Positions 41,908 through 51,897 are shown, numbered from the stretch's first letter. The stretch: 64,000 nt of DNA from Cellulomonas iranensis NBRC 101100 = JCM 18110 (GCF_001552375.1 NZ_BCRB01000006.1:16764-80763), one strand, 5' to 3'. A program made the numbers and translations. The notes: generated by a model not told the origin, from the letters alone.

Positions 41908-43541
41908 CAGCTGATCTCCTCGAACTGCTTGGTGCGCTTGAAGGTGATCGCGGAGATCGTCGCGACGATGACGAAGATGACGATCGACAACGCGCTGGCC
42001 AGGCCGTAGTTCTTCGCGGCCGTGCCGTCGAGCCCGGACACCGAGTAGACCATCGAGATGAGGATGTCGGTGTGGCCGAGCGGCACGGACGCGTCGGCGA
42101 ACCGCGGCCCGCCGCCCGTGAGCATGTAGATGAGCGTGAAGTTGTTGAAGTTGAAGGCGAAGGACGAGATGAGCAGCGGTGCGGTCGCGACCAGCAGCAG
42201 CGGCAGCGTGACCGAGCGCCACGTGCGCATCGCGCTCGCGCCGTCGACCTTGGCGGCCTCGAGCACGTCGGACGGCAGGGACTGCAGGGCCCCGGTGCAG
42301 ATGAGGAACATGTACGGGAACCCGAGCCACAGGTTGACCCCGAGCACCGAGAGCTTCGCGAGCCACGGGTCGGTGAGCCACGGCACCGCGGCCCCGCCGA
42401 GCAGCACCTGGTTGACGAACCCGAAGGACCGGTTGAGCAGGCCGGACCACAGCAGCGCCGCGAGGAACCCCGGGATCGCGTACGGGAAGATCAGCAGCGT
42501 GCGGTAGATCTTGCGCCCGCGCAGCCGCGTGTCGTTGAAGGTGATCGCGAGGAACAGCCCCAGCAGGAACGTCGTGACGACGGACAGGATCGCGAACGCG
42601 AACGTCCACGCCAGGATGCGCAGGAACGGCCCCGCGTAGCGCTCGTCGCCGAACGCGGTGCGGAAGTTGTCGAAGCCGACCATGACGCGCCAGCCGACGT
42701 TGAGCCGCTGGCCGTCGTCCGACTGGAACCAGCCCTCGGACGTCGCGCGGTACACCGTGCCGGTGGCGACGTCGGTCATCGTGTCGGCCTCGGGGTCCCA
42801 CGTGAGCGACGGCGTCGACACGAAGCCGGTGCGCGCGTCCTGCGTGCGGATCGAGCCGTCGTTCGGGTCGTCGGAGACGGGCACGCGCAGCGCGGTGACC
42901 TCGGCCTGCCGGGCCAGGATCTCCTGGCGTCCCAGCACGGTCGCGTCGGGCACCTGCGTGACCCGGCCGTCCTCGACCGTCGCGCCGTCGGCCGCGGCGA
43001 GCGGCTGGTCGGCCGTGCCGACGAGCGCCTCGTCGTCCTCGACGACCGCGAAGCCCAGCTGCCCGCCGCGCTCGACGACCGTCAACGGGTACGAGGCCGA
43101 GCCCTCGACGCGGCGCTCGTTCTGGATGAGCAGCGCCTCGACGGCCTGCTCCTGGGTGGAGTTGTGGCCGTCGCCGTAGTTGGTGAACGCGACGAACCCC
43201 GTGTAGGCGACGACGTACACCTGGTAGACCAGCAGGAACGCGAGCCCGGGCAGGATGTACTTCATCGGCAGCGAGCGCCGCGAGAAGTACACCCAGTCGG
43301 CGACCGCGACGAGCGCGACCATCGACACGAGGATGCCCATGCTGCCCTCGCGCCACGCCGCGAGGATCCCGAACACGCCGAGCGCGTTCACGACCGCCAT
43401 GAGTGCGATCTTCACGAGCGTGCCGGGCCGGACGGGGCCGCGCCCGGGGCCGCGGCCCGCGCGGCGGTCGGTGGGGCCGGACGGACCCGGTGGTGTGACG
43501 GCGTCGCTCGTGCCGTCGACCGTGGGAGCCTGCGTGGACAT
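41907..43541 (-). CDS. malF: maltose/maltodextrin ABC permease, MalF type
   Basis: A 544-residue permease. Three N-terminal helices precede a large extracytoplasmic loop (about residues 120-290), as in enterobacterial MalF, then the core with the EAA motif (VLEAAKVDGASAMRTWRSVTLP). The extra N-terminal Pro/Arg-rich tail is cytoplasmic. Lies 109 bp downstream of malE in the same operon. Confidence 0.93.
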   Translation of the reverse strand: MSTQAPTVDGTSDAVTPPGPSGPTDRRAGRGPGRGPVRPGTLVKIALMAVVNALGVFGILAAWREGSMGILVSMVALVAVADWVYFSRRSLPMKYILPGLAFLLVYQVYVVAYTGFVAFTNYGDGHNSTQEQAVEALLIQNERRVEGSASYPLTVVERGGQLGFAVVEDDEALVGTADQPLAAADGATVEDGRVTQVPDATVLGRQEILARQAEVTALRVPVSDDPNDGSIRTQDARTGFVSTPSLTWDPEADTMTDVATGTVYRATSEGWFQSDDGQRLNVGWRVMVGFDNFRTAFGDERYAGPFLRILAWTFAFAILSVVTTFLLGLFLAITFNDTRLRGRKIYRTLLIFPYAIPGFLAALLWSGLLNRSFGFVNQVLLGGAAVPWLTDPWLAKLSVLGVNLWLGFPYMFLICTGALQSLPSDVLEAAKVDGASAMRTWRSVTLPLLLVATAPLLISSFAFNFNNFTLIYMLTGGGPRFADASVPLGHTDILISMVYSVSGLDGTAAKNYGLASALSIVIFVIVATISAITFKRTKQFEEIS

Positions 43542-43650
43542 CGCGCGCCTTCCGAGCGGTGGAGGTCGGCGCGTCGGTGCGCCGCAGAAGGTGGACCGGA
43601 CCGCCCGGCCGCGCCGCGGGGGGATCCGCGGCGCGACCGGAGCGAGGGGG

Positions 43651-44886
43651 TCAGGAGCCGATGGCTCCCTGGATGTCGGCGATCATCTTGTCCCACGCCG
43701 CGACCGGGTCGGCCTGGCCGGAGATGATGTTCGCCTCGGTGACGCCCCAGAAGGCCCAGACGGAGCCCATCTCGGGGATCGAGGGCATCGGGACCGCGTC
43801 GGCGCCGACGGCCGCGAAGCCGGCGGTGATCGGGTCGGCGGACGCCTGCTCGGCGGCCGACTTGAGCGCCGGCGGGCGGTTGCCGGCCTCGTAGAGCGCG
43901 AGCTGCGCCTCGTCGGTCGCGATGTAGTTGACGAGGAAGTCGTTCGCCAGGAGCGCCTTGTCGCTCTGCGCCGAGACGTAGAACCCCTGGACGCCGACGA
44001 ACGGCTGCGCGGCCTGCGGCCCGGCCGCGGGGACCGGGTCGATCGCGAGGTCGAGGTCCGCGAACTGCTCGAGCATCCACGGGCCGCCGACGATGAACGG
44101 CGACTCGCCGTTCTTGAACGCCTCGACCGCGATGTCGTACGTGATGTCGGTCGACAGCACGCCCGCCGCGCCCTGCGCCTGCAGCCACGTCGCGAACGCC
44201 TGCCCGGGCGCGCCGCCCATGGCGAGGTCGGCCGTGTACGAGCCGTCCGCGTTCTGCGCGAACACGGGCGCGCCGAACGACGTCTGCAGCGGGTAGTACG
44301 TGTACGGGTCGCCCTCGGTGCTCGTCTGGATGAGGAACGGGTACTTGGTGCCGGCGGCCTGCCCGGCGGCCACGGCCTCGTCCCACGTCGCGGGCGCGGT
44401 CGCGGCCAGCGCGGTGTTCCGGATGAGGGCGATGTTCTCGATCGCGTAGGGCAGGCCGTACACCTGGCCGTCCTGCGTGAACGCCTGGATCGCGACGTCC
44501 TCGAAGTCGGCGGTCTTGTCGCCGAGCTCGATGGGGGCGACGACGCCGTTGGTGGTGAGCTCGCCGAGCCAGTCGTGCGCGCCGACGGTGATGTCGGGGC
44601 CCTCGCCCGTGGGGACCTGCGCGAGGAAGTCCGCGCGGATGTCCTCGAAGTTCTTGAGCACGAGCTCGACGTCCACGTCGTTCTCGTCCTCGAACGCCTT
44701 GGCGGCCTGCTCGACCGCGTCCTTCCGGGTCTCGTCGACCCAGACGACGAGGCCGTCGCCCGAGCCGCCGTCGGCCGTGCTGCCGGGCGTCGAGCCGCCC
44801 GTGGTGTCGTCGCTGGAACCGCCGCACGCCGTGAGCGTGAGTGCGAGGCCGAGCGCCACCGCTGCGGCCGGGATGCCTCGTCGCAT
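43651..44886 (-). CDS. malE: maltose/maltodextrin-binding lipoprotein
   Basis: A 411-residue solute-binding lipoprotein. Signal peptide with lipobox LTAC (Cys about residue 21), Gly/Ser/Thr linker, then a type I extracellular sugar-binding fold (LVVWVDETRKDAV, YGLPYAIENIALIRN, PSIPEMGSVW). First gene of the malEFG operon, with AGGAGA nine bases before the ATG. No malK lies nearby, so the ATPase is probably shared (MsiK-type) and encoded elsewhere. Confidence 0.95.
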   Translation of the reverse strand: MRRGIPAAAVALGLALTLTACGGSSDDTTGGSTPGSTADGGSGDGLVVWVDETRKDAVEQAAKAFEDENDVDVELVLKNFEDIRADFLAQVPTGEGPDITVGAHDWLGELTTNGVVAPIELGDKTADFEDVAIQAFTQDGQVYGLPYAIENIALIRNTALAATAPATWDEAVAAGQAAGTKYPFLIQTSTEGDPYTYYPLQTSFGAPVFAQNADGSYTADLAMGGAPGQAFATWLQAQGAAGVLSTDITYDIAVEAFKNGESPFIVGGPWMLEQFADLDLAIDPVPAAGPQAAQPFVGVQGFYVSAQSDKALLANDFLVNYIATDEAQLALYEAGNRPPALKSAAEQASADPITAGFAAVGADAVPMPSIPEMGSVWAFWGVTEANIISGQADPVAAWDKMIADIQGAIGS

Positions 44887-44971
44887 CGTTCGTCTCCTGT
44901 AGTCGTTCGACTCACCGACGCCGGTCGTGCCGCCGTCGGCCCATGACGTGAAGGTAGGTGCGTTGCACCCG

Positions 44972-44994
44972 TTGCTGCAAATCGTTACGGTAAC
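44972..44994. promoter_or_regulatory. LacI-type operator region between malE and its regulator
   Basis: Two small palindromes, TTGC-T-GCAA (44972-44980) and GTTAC-G-GTAAC (44984-44994), lie in the divergent promoter region; further TTGC/GCAA half sites surround them. LacI-family regulators bind such odd-centred palindromes. The regulator is encoded next door. Confidence 0.5.
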
Positions 44995-45056
44995 TTTCAG
45001 GCAACGGTTTCACAGCGTGCTCCGCACGAGGAGCGGCACCAGGACGAGGAGGTCCG

Positions 45057-46136
45057 ATGACCCCGACTACGCTGCCGTCTGTGCGCACACGACTGACCGA
45101 CCTGGCCGAGCAGGCCGGGGTGAGCACCGCGACGGTGTCGCGCGTGCTCAACGGCAAGCCGGGCGTGTCCGCGCAGGCGCGGCAGGCGGTGCTCACGGCG
45201 CTCGACATGCTCGGCTACGAGCGGCCCGAGAAGCTGCGGATGCGCTCCGCCGGTCTCGTCGGGCTCGTGGTCCCCGAGCTCACCAACCCCGTGTTCCCCG
45301 CGTTCGCGCAGATCATCGAGACCATGCTCAGCGACCGCGGGTACACGCCGCTGCTGTGCACGCAGTCCCCCGGCGGCACCACCGAGGACCAGTACGTCGA
45401 GCTGCTCATGGAGCACTCCGTCGACGGCATCGTCTTCGTGTCGGGCCTGCACGCCGACACCACCGCCAGCAAGGACCGGTACCACCGGCTGCGGGGGCGC
45501 GGCGTGCCGCTCGTGCTCGTCAACGGCTATGCCGAGGGCGTGGACGCCCCGGCGGTGTCGACCGACGACTCCGCCGCGATGGACCAGGCGTTCCGCCACC
45601 TGTACTCCCTCGGCCACCGTGCGATCGGGCTCGCCGTCGGGCCCACGCGCTTCGTCCCTTCGCAGCGTAAGCGCGACGCGTTCGTCTCGCTCCTCGAGAA
45701 GCACCTCGGGGCCACCGACGCCGACGCGCACGTCGTCTCGACGCTGTTCACGGTCGAGGGCGGCCAGGCCGCCGCGACCGAGCTGTTCGCGTCGGGGCAC
45801 ACCGCGGTCGTCTGCGGCTCCGACCTCATGGCGCTCGGCGCCGTGCGCGCCGCTCGCCAGCTCGGCCTGCGCGTCCCCGAGGACGTGTCGGTCGTCGGGT
45901 TCGACGACTCGCCCCTCGTGGCGTTCACCGACCCGCCGCTGACGACCGTGCGCCAGCCCGTCGCCGCGATGGGCCACGCCGCGGTCTCGGCTCTCGTCGC
46001 CGAGATCACCGGCACGCGCGCCGCGCGCGCCGAGCTGCTGTTCCACCCCGAGCTCGTCGTGCGCGGCTCGACCGGCAGCGCACCCGCGGCGCCCGCGGAC
46101 GCGCCCGTCGCCGCCGCGGTCCCCGCCGCGCGCTGA
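45057..46136 (+). CDS. LacI-family regulator of the maltose module
   Basis: A 359-residue LacI-type repressor with an N-terminal helix-turn-helix (LTDLAEQAGVSTATVSRVLNGKPGVS) and a periplasmic-binding-protein-like sensor domain (VGLVVPELTNPVFPAFAQ, VVCGSDLMALGAVRA, VSVVGFDDSPL). The ATG follows AGGAGG. Divergent from malEFG and followed by a GH13 glucosidase, so it probably represses both until a maltodextrin or glucose-type inducer appears. Confidence 0.93.
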   Translation: MTPTTLPSVRTRLTDLAEQAGVSTATVSRVLNGKPGVSAQARQAVLTALDMLGYERPEKLRMRSAGLVGLVVPELTNPVFPAFAQIIETMLSDRGYTPLLCTQSPGGTTEDQYVELLMEHSVDGIVFVSGLHADTTASKDRYHRLRGRGVPLVLVNGYAEGVDAPAVSTDDSAAMDQAFRHLYSLGHRAIGLAVGPTRFVPSQRKRDAFVSLLEKHLGATDADAHVVSTLFTVEGGQAAATELFASGHTAVVCGSDLMALGAVRAARQLGLRVPEDVSVVGFDDSPLVAFTDPPLTTVRQPVAAMGHAAVSALVAEITGTRAARAELLFHPELVVRGSTGSAPAAPADAPVAAAVPAAR

Positions 46137-46235
46137 CTGCGCGCGTCGTCCCCGCCCGACCCCCGGCGCCCCCGTGGGCCCCGGCGGCGCCCTCCGCGCC
46201 GTCCCCCGACCCCGCACCCTGCAGGAAGGCACCCC

Positions 46236-47951
46236 GTGACCCTCGCGTCCCCCTCGACCGAGCTCATCGCGCACCACCCCGACACCGGGACGCAGTGGTG
46301 GCGCACCGCCGTCATCTACCAGGTCTACCCGCGCTCGTTCGCGGACGCGTCGGGCGACGGCGTGGGTGACCTGCCCGGTGTCACGTCGCGCCTCGAGCAC
46401 CTCGTCGACCTCGGCGTCGACGCGGTCTGGCTCTCGCCGTTCTACCGCTCGCCGCAGGCCGACGCCGGGTACGACGTCGCCGACTACCGCGACGTCGACC
46501 CGCTGTTCGGCACGCTCGCCGACGCCGACGCGCTCGTCGCGCGCGCGCACGAGCTCGGCCTGCGCGTCATCGTCGACCTCGTGCCGAACCACACGTCCGA
46601 CGAGCACGTGTGGTTCCAGGCCGCGCTCGCCGCCGGCCCGGGCTCGCGCGAGCGCTCCCGCTACCACTTCCGCGACGGCCGGGGCGAGCACGGCGAGCTG
46701 CCGCCCAACAACTGGGAGTCGATCTTCGGCGGCCCCGCGTGGACGCGCACGACCGACCCCGACGGCACGCCCGGCCAGTGGTACCTGCACCTGTTCGACA
46801 GCAAGCAGCCCGACCTCAACTGGGACGACCCCGAGGTCCGCGAGGAGTTCGAGGACGTCCTGCGCTTCTGGCTCGACCGCGGCGTCGACGGGTTCCGTGT
46901 CGACGTCGCGCACGGCATGGTCAAGCAGCCGGGCCTGCCCGACTGGGACGGCCACGTCACGATGATCGAGGGCTCCGACGACGTCGACGGCGTCGACGCG
47001 GTCGACGGCTCGGGCAACCGCGGACCGATGTTCGACCAGGACGGCGTGCACGAGATCTACCGCGCGTGGCGTCGCGTGCTCGACACGTACGACGGCGACC
47101 GCGCCATGGTCACCGAGGCGTGGGTCGAGCCGCTGAGCCGCCTCGCGCGCTACGTGCGGCCCGACGAGGCGCACCAGTCCTTCAACTTCGCGTTCCTCGC
47201 GGCCGGCTGGCACGGTCCGTCGCTGCGCCGCGTGATCACGTCGTCGTACGCGGCCAACGACGCGGTCGGCGCACCGACCACGTGGGTGCTGTCGAACCAC
47301 GACGTCGTGCGCCACGCGTCCCGCCTGGGGCTGCCGGACCCGACGCACCGCCCCAACGGCATCGGCCACGGCGACGAGCAGCCCGACGCCGCGCTCGGCC
47401 TGCGGCGCGCCCGCGCCGCGACGCTGCTCATGCTCGGGCTCCCCGGCTCGGCGTACGTCTACCAGGGCGAGGAGCTCGGGCTGCCCGAGCACACCGCGCT
47501 CGACGACGACCTGCGCCAGGACCCCGCGTTCTTCCGCACGGGCGGCGGCGAGCGCGGCCGCGACGGCTGCCGCGTGCCGCTGCCCTGGGAGGGCGACGCG
47601 CCCGGCCTGGGGTTCTCCCCCACCGGCGCCACGTGGCTGCCGCAGCCCGCCGAGTGGGCCGAGCTCGCCGCCGACCGGCAGCGCCGCACCGACGGGTCGA
47701 CGTACGAGCTGTACCGCTCGGCGCTGCGCACGCGCCGCACCGAGGACCTCGGCGCGGGCGGCCTGGAGTGGCTCGAGGGGCACGGCTCCGAGCACGTCCT
47801 GGCGTTCCGCAACCGCGACGTCGTGGTGGTCGCGAACCTCGACGACGAGGCCGTCGCGCTGCCCGCGGGCGCGCAGGTGCTGCTCGCGTCCGGCCCGCTC
47901 GACGGCGGGTTGCTCCCGGCCGGCACGACGGTCTGGCTGCGCGCGTCCTGA
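46236..47951 (+). CDS. GH13 alpha-glucosidase
   Basis: A 571-residue glycoside hydrolase of the alpha-glucosidase/oligo-1,6-glucosidase subfamily. Conserved regions: VDLVPNHTS, catalytic nucleophile Asp in GFRVDVAHGM, acid/base Glu in VTEAWVEP and the transition-state Asp in LSNHDVVRH. No signal peptide, so it acts in the cytoplasm on maltodextrins brought in by MalEFG, releasing glucose. GTG start preceded by AGGAAGG. Probably co-transcribed with the LacI gene. Confidence 0.95.
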   Translation: MTLASPSTELIAHHPDTGTQWWRTAVIYQVYPRSFADASGDGVGDLPGVTSRLEHLVDLGVDAVWLSPFYRSPQADAGYDVADYRDVDPLFGTLADADALVARAHELGLRVIVDLVPNHTSDEHVWFQAALAAGPGSRERSRYHFRDGRGEHGELPPNNWESIFGGPAWTRTTDPDGTPGQWYLHLFDSKQPDLNWDDPEVREEFEDVLRFWLDRGVDGFRVDVAHGMVKQPGLPDWDGHVTMIEGSDDVDGVDAVDGSGNRGPMFDQDGVHEIYRAWRRVLDTYDGDRAMVTEAWVEPLSRLARYVRPDEAHQSFNFAFLAAGWHGPSLRRVITSSYAANDAVGAPTTWVLSNHDVVRHASRLGLPDPTHRPNGIGHGDEQPDAALGLRRARAATLLMLGLPGSAYVYQGEELGLPEHTALDDDLRQDPAFFRTGGGERGRDGCRVPLPWEGDAPGLGFSPTGATWLPQPAEWAELAADRQRRTDGSTYELYRSALRTRRTEDLGAGGLEWLEGHGSEHVLAFRNRDVVVVANLDDEAVALPAGAQVLLASGPLDGGLLPAGTTVWLRAS

Positions 47952-47969
47952 CGCCGGCGCCACGCTCGA

Positions 47970-48005
47970 CGACGGCCCGGTCGCCCCACGGCGGCCGGGC
48001 CGTCG
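47970..48005. terminator. bidirectional terminator after the glucosidase gene
   Basis: An 11-bp perfect stem (CGACGGCCCGG with CCGGGCCGTCG) and a 14-base loop between two convergent stop codons. Confidence 0.7.
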
Positions 48006-48008
48006 GCG

Positions 48009-49106
48009 TCACGCCAGGGTCGCGGCGACCGCCTGCTCGACGACCGCGGGCAGGCCGCCGTCGCGCGCCCAGCCGCGCTGCTCGTCCGCACCCGTGCCGC
48101 GCTCCCACAGCCGGGCCAGCAGGTCCTGCACGGTCGTGAGGTCACCCGCGTCGACGAGCGCGGGTCGCACGTGGTCGAGCAGCGCGACGACCGCGTCACG
48201 CGCCGGCACCGGCGTCATCGACGGCGGCACCAGCAGGTCGCCCGCGAGGCCCGAGCGCGCGGCCCGCCACGTCGCGGCCCGCAGCGGCTCGACCCGGTGC
48301 ACGGCGGGGGGCACGCCGTCGGACGCCTCGCGCGCCGCCGTCTCGACCAGACCGCGGCACAACGCGGCGACCAGCACCGCGTCGTCGGCGCGCAGGCACA
48401 CGTCCGCGACGCGCAGCTCGACCGTCGGATAGCGCTGCGACAGCCGGGCGTCGAAGTAGATCATGCCGGCGTCGAGCGCCACGCCGGAGGCCACCAGCCC
48501 GGCGACGGCCTCGTGGTACGCCGCGGCCGAGCCGTAGACCGCTGTCGGCCCGGCGGTCGGCCAGCGGTTCCACTGCTGCGCCCGGACCGACGCGTACCCC
48601 GAGTCCTCGCCGCGCCAGTACGGCGAGTTCGCGCTCAGCGCGAGCAGCGTCGGCAGCCACGGCCCGATGCGGTCCAGCACCGCGACGCCCTCGTCGTCGT
48701 CCGCGACCGCGACGTGCACGTGGCACCCGCTCGTGAGCTGCTCGCGGACCGTCAGCGCGTAGGCCTGCGCGATGGCCTCGTACCGCGCGCCGTGCGTCAG
48801 CGTCGTCGGGCCGGGCAGCGGCGACGTCGCGAGCGCGACGAGCCGCGCGTCGGCCGCGAGCGCGGCGTCCGACGCGCGGCGCCGGCCCGCCCGCACCTCG
48901 TCGGCCACGTCGGCCAGGTCGACGCGCGGCGGCGTGCCGGTCTCGACCTGCTGCTCCTGCAGCTCGTGCTCGAGACCGCCGCCGGGCGTCGGGTCCTGCT
49001 CACCCCCCGAGCGCTCGAACGCGCGCACGGCCGCGTCGGCCACGCCCGTGGGCACACCCTGCCCGTCGACCAGCAGGTACTCCTCCTCGACACCGATGCT
49101 CCGCAC
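48009..49106 (-). CDS. YbdK-type carboxylate-amine ligase (GCS2 family)
   Basis: A 365-residue glutamate-cysteine ligase-like protein. The start GTG at 49104-49106 gives the family N terminus RSIGVEEEYLLVD; further blocks are SGCHVHVAVADD, ANSPYWRGEDSGYAS and TVELRVADVCLRADD. YbdK-like enzymes have weak gamma-glutamylcysteine ligase activity; the real substrate is unknown. Divergent from the methyltransferase gene. Confidence 0.9.
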   Translation of the reverse strand: MRSIGVEEEYLLVDGQGVPTGVADAAVRAFERSGGEQDPTPGGGLEHELQEQQVETGTPPRVDLADVADEVRAGRRRASDAALAADARLVALATSPLPGPTTLTHGARYEAIAQAYALTVREQLTSGCHVHVAVADDDEGVAVLDRIGPWLPTLLALSANSPYWRGEDSGYASVRAQQWNRWPTAGPTAVYGSAAAYHEAVAGLVASGVALDAGMIYFDARLSQRYPTVELRVADVCLRADDAVLVAALCRGLVETAAREASDGVPPAVHRVEPLRAATWRAARSGLAGDLLVPPSMTPVPARDAVVALLDHVRPALVDAGDLTTVQDLLARLWERGTGADEQRGWARDGGLPAVVEQAVAATLA

Positions 49107-49168
49107 GCCGTGCAGTCTGCTGCCCCGCGGGCGGGTGCGCGCGCCGAGCCGCTGCGTAGGCTCTCCCG

Positions 49169-49837
49169 GTGCCCGCGACGACCGCCCCCGGACCGACCGA
49201 CCCGGACGCGCACGCCGCGCGCGTGCGCGTCGCCTACGACACGGTCGCGGACGCGTACGCGGCCCTCCTGCCGGGCACCGAGGCCGAGACGCCCCTCGAC
49301 CTCGCGACCGTGGGGGCGTTCGCGACGCTCGTCGGCACGACGGGCCCGGTCGCGGACATGGGGTGCGGCGCGGGCCGCATGACCGCGCACCTCGCCGCGC
49401 TCGGGCTCGCGGCGCACGGCCTCGACCTGTCGTCCGCGATGGTGGCCGCCGCGCGCCGCGCACACCCGACGCTGCCGTTCGTGGTCGGGTCGCTGGCCGC
49501 GCTGCCGTACGCCGACGTGTCGCAGGCCGGCGTGCTGGCCTGGTACTCGCTGATCCACGTGCCGCCCGCGCAGCTGCCGGGCGTCGCCGCCGAGCTGCAC
49601 CGCGTGCTCGCACCCGGCGGGCACCTGCTGGTCGGCGTCCAGGCGGGCGACGGACCGCGGCACCTGTCCCGCGCCTACGGGCACGACGTCGACCTGGACG
49701 CCTGGCTCTGGCGGCCGGACGAGCTGGCCGGCGTGCTCACAGGCGCCGGGCTGGACGTGCGGGCGCGGGTCGTGCGCGAGGCCGAGGCGCACGAGCGGCA
49801 CGCGCAGGCGTTCCTGCTCGCGCGCCGACCGGGCTGA
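49169..49837 (+). CDS. class I SAM-dependent methyltransferase
   Basis: A 222-residue methyltransferase with motif I VADMGCGAGRMTAHLA, motif II-like HGLDLSSAMVAAAR and a post-motif LAPGGHLLVGVQ. The fold suits small-molecule methylation; the substrate is not predictable. A single gene starting at GTG. Confidence 0.85.
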   Translation: MPATTAPGPTDPDAHAARVRVAYDTVADAYAALLPGTEAETPLDLATVGAFATLVGTTGPVADMGCGAGRMTAHLAALGLAAHGLDLSSAMVAAARRAHPTLPFVVGSLAALPYADVSQAGVLAWYSLIHVPPAQLPGVAAELHRVLAPGGHLLVGVQAGDGPRHLSRAYGHDVDLDAWLWRPDELAGVLTGAGLDVRARVVREAEAHERHAQAFLLARRPG

Positions 49838-49883
49838 GCGGCCGGCGCGGCCCGCGGCACGGGGCCGGTGGTCGACGTCCGCG

Positions 49884-51077
49884 TCAGCCGCCCGAGACCG
49901 ACAGCTCGGCCTCGTGCAGGTCGCGCCGGAACTCCTCCGACAGCTCGCGCGAGTCGAGCCACCCGTACGGCAGGATCGGACGCTTGGGCGACCCGGCGCG
50001 GCCGCGCGGACCCTCGGCGGCCTCGCCCGGGTACGGCTGGTCGAGGTCGAGCCCCGCGAGCCGGTCGTCGAGCTCGGCGAGCGACGACACGAGCCCGAGC
50101 TGGGCGCGCGTCTCGCCGCCCACCACGTAGCCCTTGAGGTACCAGGCCATGTGCTTGCGCATCTCGCGCAGCGCCTTGCCCTCGTCGCCGAACGTGTCGA
50201 CCATGAGCTCGGCGTGCCGACGGACGACCTGCGCGACCTCGCGCAGCCCGGGCCGCACGCGCACGTCGGACCCCGCGAACGCCGCCGCGAGGTCGGCGAA
50301 CAGCCACGGTCGACCCTGGCAGCCGCGACCCACCACCACGCCGTCGCAGCGCGTGTGCGCGACCATCGCGAGCGCGTCCTCGGCCGACCAGATGTCGCCG
50401 TTGCCGAGCACCGGGATGTCGGTGACCGCCTCCTTGAGGGTGGCGATCGCGTCCCAGTCGGCCGTGCCCGAGTAGTAGTCGGCGGCGGTGCGCCCGTGCA
50501 GCGCGACCGCCGCGACGCCCGCGTCCTGCGCGACGAGCCCGGCCTCGACGTACGTGAGGTGGTCCTCGTCGATGCCCTTGCGCATCTTCACGGTCACCGG
50601 CACGCCGTGCGGGCGCGCCGCGTCGACGGCCGCGCGGACGATGGCCGCGAAAAGGTCCCGCTTCCACGGGAGCACCGCGCCGCCGCCGCGGCGCGTCACC
50701 TTGGGCACGGGGCAGCCGAAGTTCAGGTCGACGTGGTCGGCGCGGTCCTCCTCGACCAGCAGCCGGACCGCCGCGCCGACCGTGGTCGGGTCGACGCCGT
50801 AGAGCTGCACCGAGCGCGGCACCTCGTCGGGCTCGAACGCGATGATCCGGAACGACTCGGGGCTGCGCTCGACGAGCGCGCGGCTCGTCAGCATCTCCGC
50901 GACGTACAGCCCGGCCCCCGACTCGCGGCACAGCCGCCGGAACGCCGCGTTCGTGACACCGGCCATCGGTGCGAGCACGACGGGCGTGTCGACCGTGATC
51001 GGCCCGATGCGCAGCGGCGGGAGCGCGGGGCTCGCGCCGGTCACGGGCGTGGCGGGGACGGGGGTGGACGCGGGCAC
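49884..51077 (-). CDS. dusB: tRNA-dihydrouridine synthase
   Basis: A 397-residue flavoenzyme that reduces uridine to dihydrouridine in tRNA. FMN-binding PMAGVTNAAFRRLCRE, catalytic Cys in LNFGCPVPKVTRRGGGAVL, VKMRKGID, ALHGRTAADYY and GNGDIWS are all present. The GTG start at 51075-51077 is preferred. The N-terminal 25 residues are Pro/Ala-rich and probably disordered. Confidence 0.95.
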   Translation of the reverse strand: MPASTPVPATPVTGASPALPPLRIGPITVDTPVVLAPMAGVTNAAFRRLCRESGAGLYVAEMLTSRALVERSPESFRIIAFEPDEVPRSVQLYGVDPTTVGAAVRLLVEEDRADHVDLNFGCPVPKVTRRGGGAVLPWKRDLFAAIVRAAVDAARPHGVPVTVKMRKGIDEDHLTYVEAGLVAQDAGVAAVALHGRTAADYYSGTADWDAIATLKEAVTDIPVLGNGDIWSAEDALAMVAHTRCDGVVVGRGCQGRPWLFADLAAAFAGSDVRVRPGLREVAQVVRRHAELMVDTFGDEGKALREMRKHMAWYLKGYVVGGETRAQLGLVSSLAELDDRLAGLDLDQPYPGEAAEGPRGRAGSPKRPILPYGWLDSRELSEEFRRDLHEAELSVSGG

Positions 51078-51167
51078 CCGCCCATTGTCCCCCACGGCCC
51101 CGCCGCGGCCCACGCCCGCACCCCGCAGCGGTTGTGACGGCCCGTACGGCGCGGCTAGCGTCCCGGC

Positions 51168-51830
51168 GTGACCGACCTGCCCCCGCCCCCGCCCGGCGCC
51201 GTGCGCATCGACTTCCGCGGGGGCGCCACGCCGCTGCTGACCGTGGGCGTCGCGCTGGCCGCGCTGCTCGCGGTCGGCTGCGGCGTCATGCTCGCCGGCC
51301 CGCTGACCTCGGAGAACGACGACCCGACCACGATCGCCGTGGCGCGGGTCGTGCTGATCTGCGGCGTGCTGCTGTTCGGTGCGGTGGCCCTGGGCGGGGT
51401 CGTGACGCTACGGAACCTGCGGCGCCCGGCCGGCCTGCTCGTCGACCACGACGGCCTGGACTGGTGGCAGGGGCACGACCGCGTACGGCTCGCGTCGTGG
51501 GACGAGGTCGGCGCGGTCGCGGTGTCCTACATGCGCAAGCCCGTCGCCCTGAGCGCGGGTGCCGCGATCGGCAACGCGCTGATCGGCGTGCAGGGCTGGT
51601 CGCTCGAGATCTGGATGAGCGAGGCGACGCTCGGCGGCCGGTCGCGACGGCTCCTGCACGTGCCGGCCGATCCCGCCCCCGTCGACGGGCTCCCGCCCGT
51701 GCGCTACCGGCTGTTCCTCGCACCGTCGCCCGACGTCGCGCGGGCGACCGCCGAGGCCGTCGCCGCGGCCGCACCGCAGCGCTGGATCGGCACCGTCGAG
51801 CGGCCGTGGAACCCGGTTCCCGGCAGCTGA
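51168..51830 (+). CDS. hypothetical membrane protein (220 aa)
   Basis: Two transmembrane segments (LLTVGVALAALLAVGCGVMLAG and VLICGVLLFGAVALGGVV) are followed by a PH-like domain (GLLVDHDGLDWWQG, RVRLASWDEVGAVAV) of about 130 residues. This layout resembles bacterial membrane PH (bPH2-like) proteins, but the family is not certain. Function unknown. Confidence 0.6.
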   Translation: MTDLPPPPPGAVRIDFRGGATPLLTVGVALAALLAVGCGVMLAGPLTSENDDPTTIAVARVVLICGVLLFGAVALGGVVTLRNLRRPAGLLVDHDGLDWWQGHDRVRLASWDEVGAVAVSYMRKPVALSAGAAIGNALIGVQGWSLEIWMSEATLGGRSRRLLHVPADPAPVDGLPPVRYRLFLAPSPDVARATAEAVAAAAPQRWIGTVERPWNPVPGS

Positions 51831-51897
51831 CGACGCCGTGGGGCCTCCGCCCGCCGACCGGCGACGACACGCGGGTCCGCGCGGGGCGGCGCGCTCG

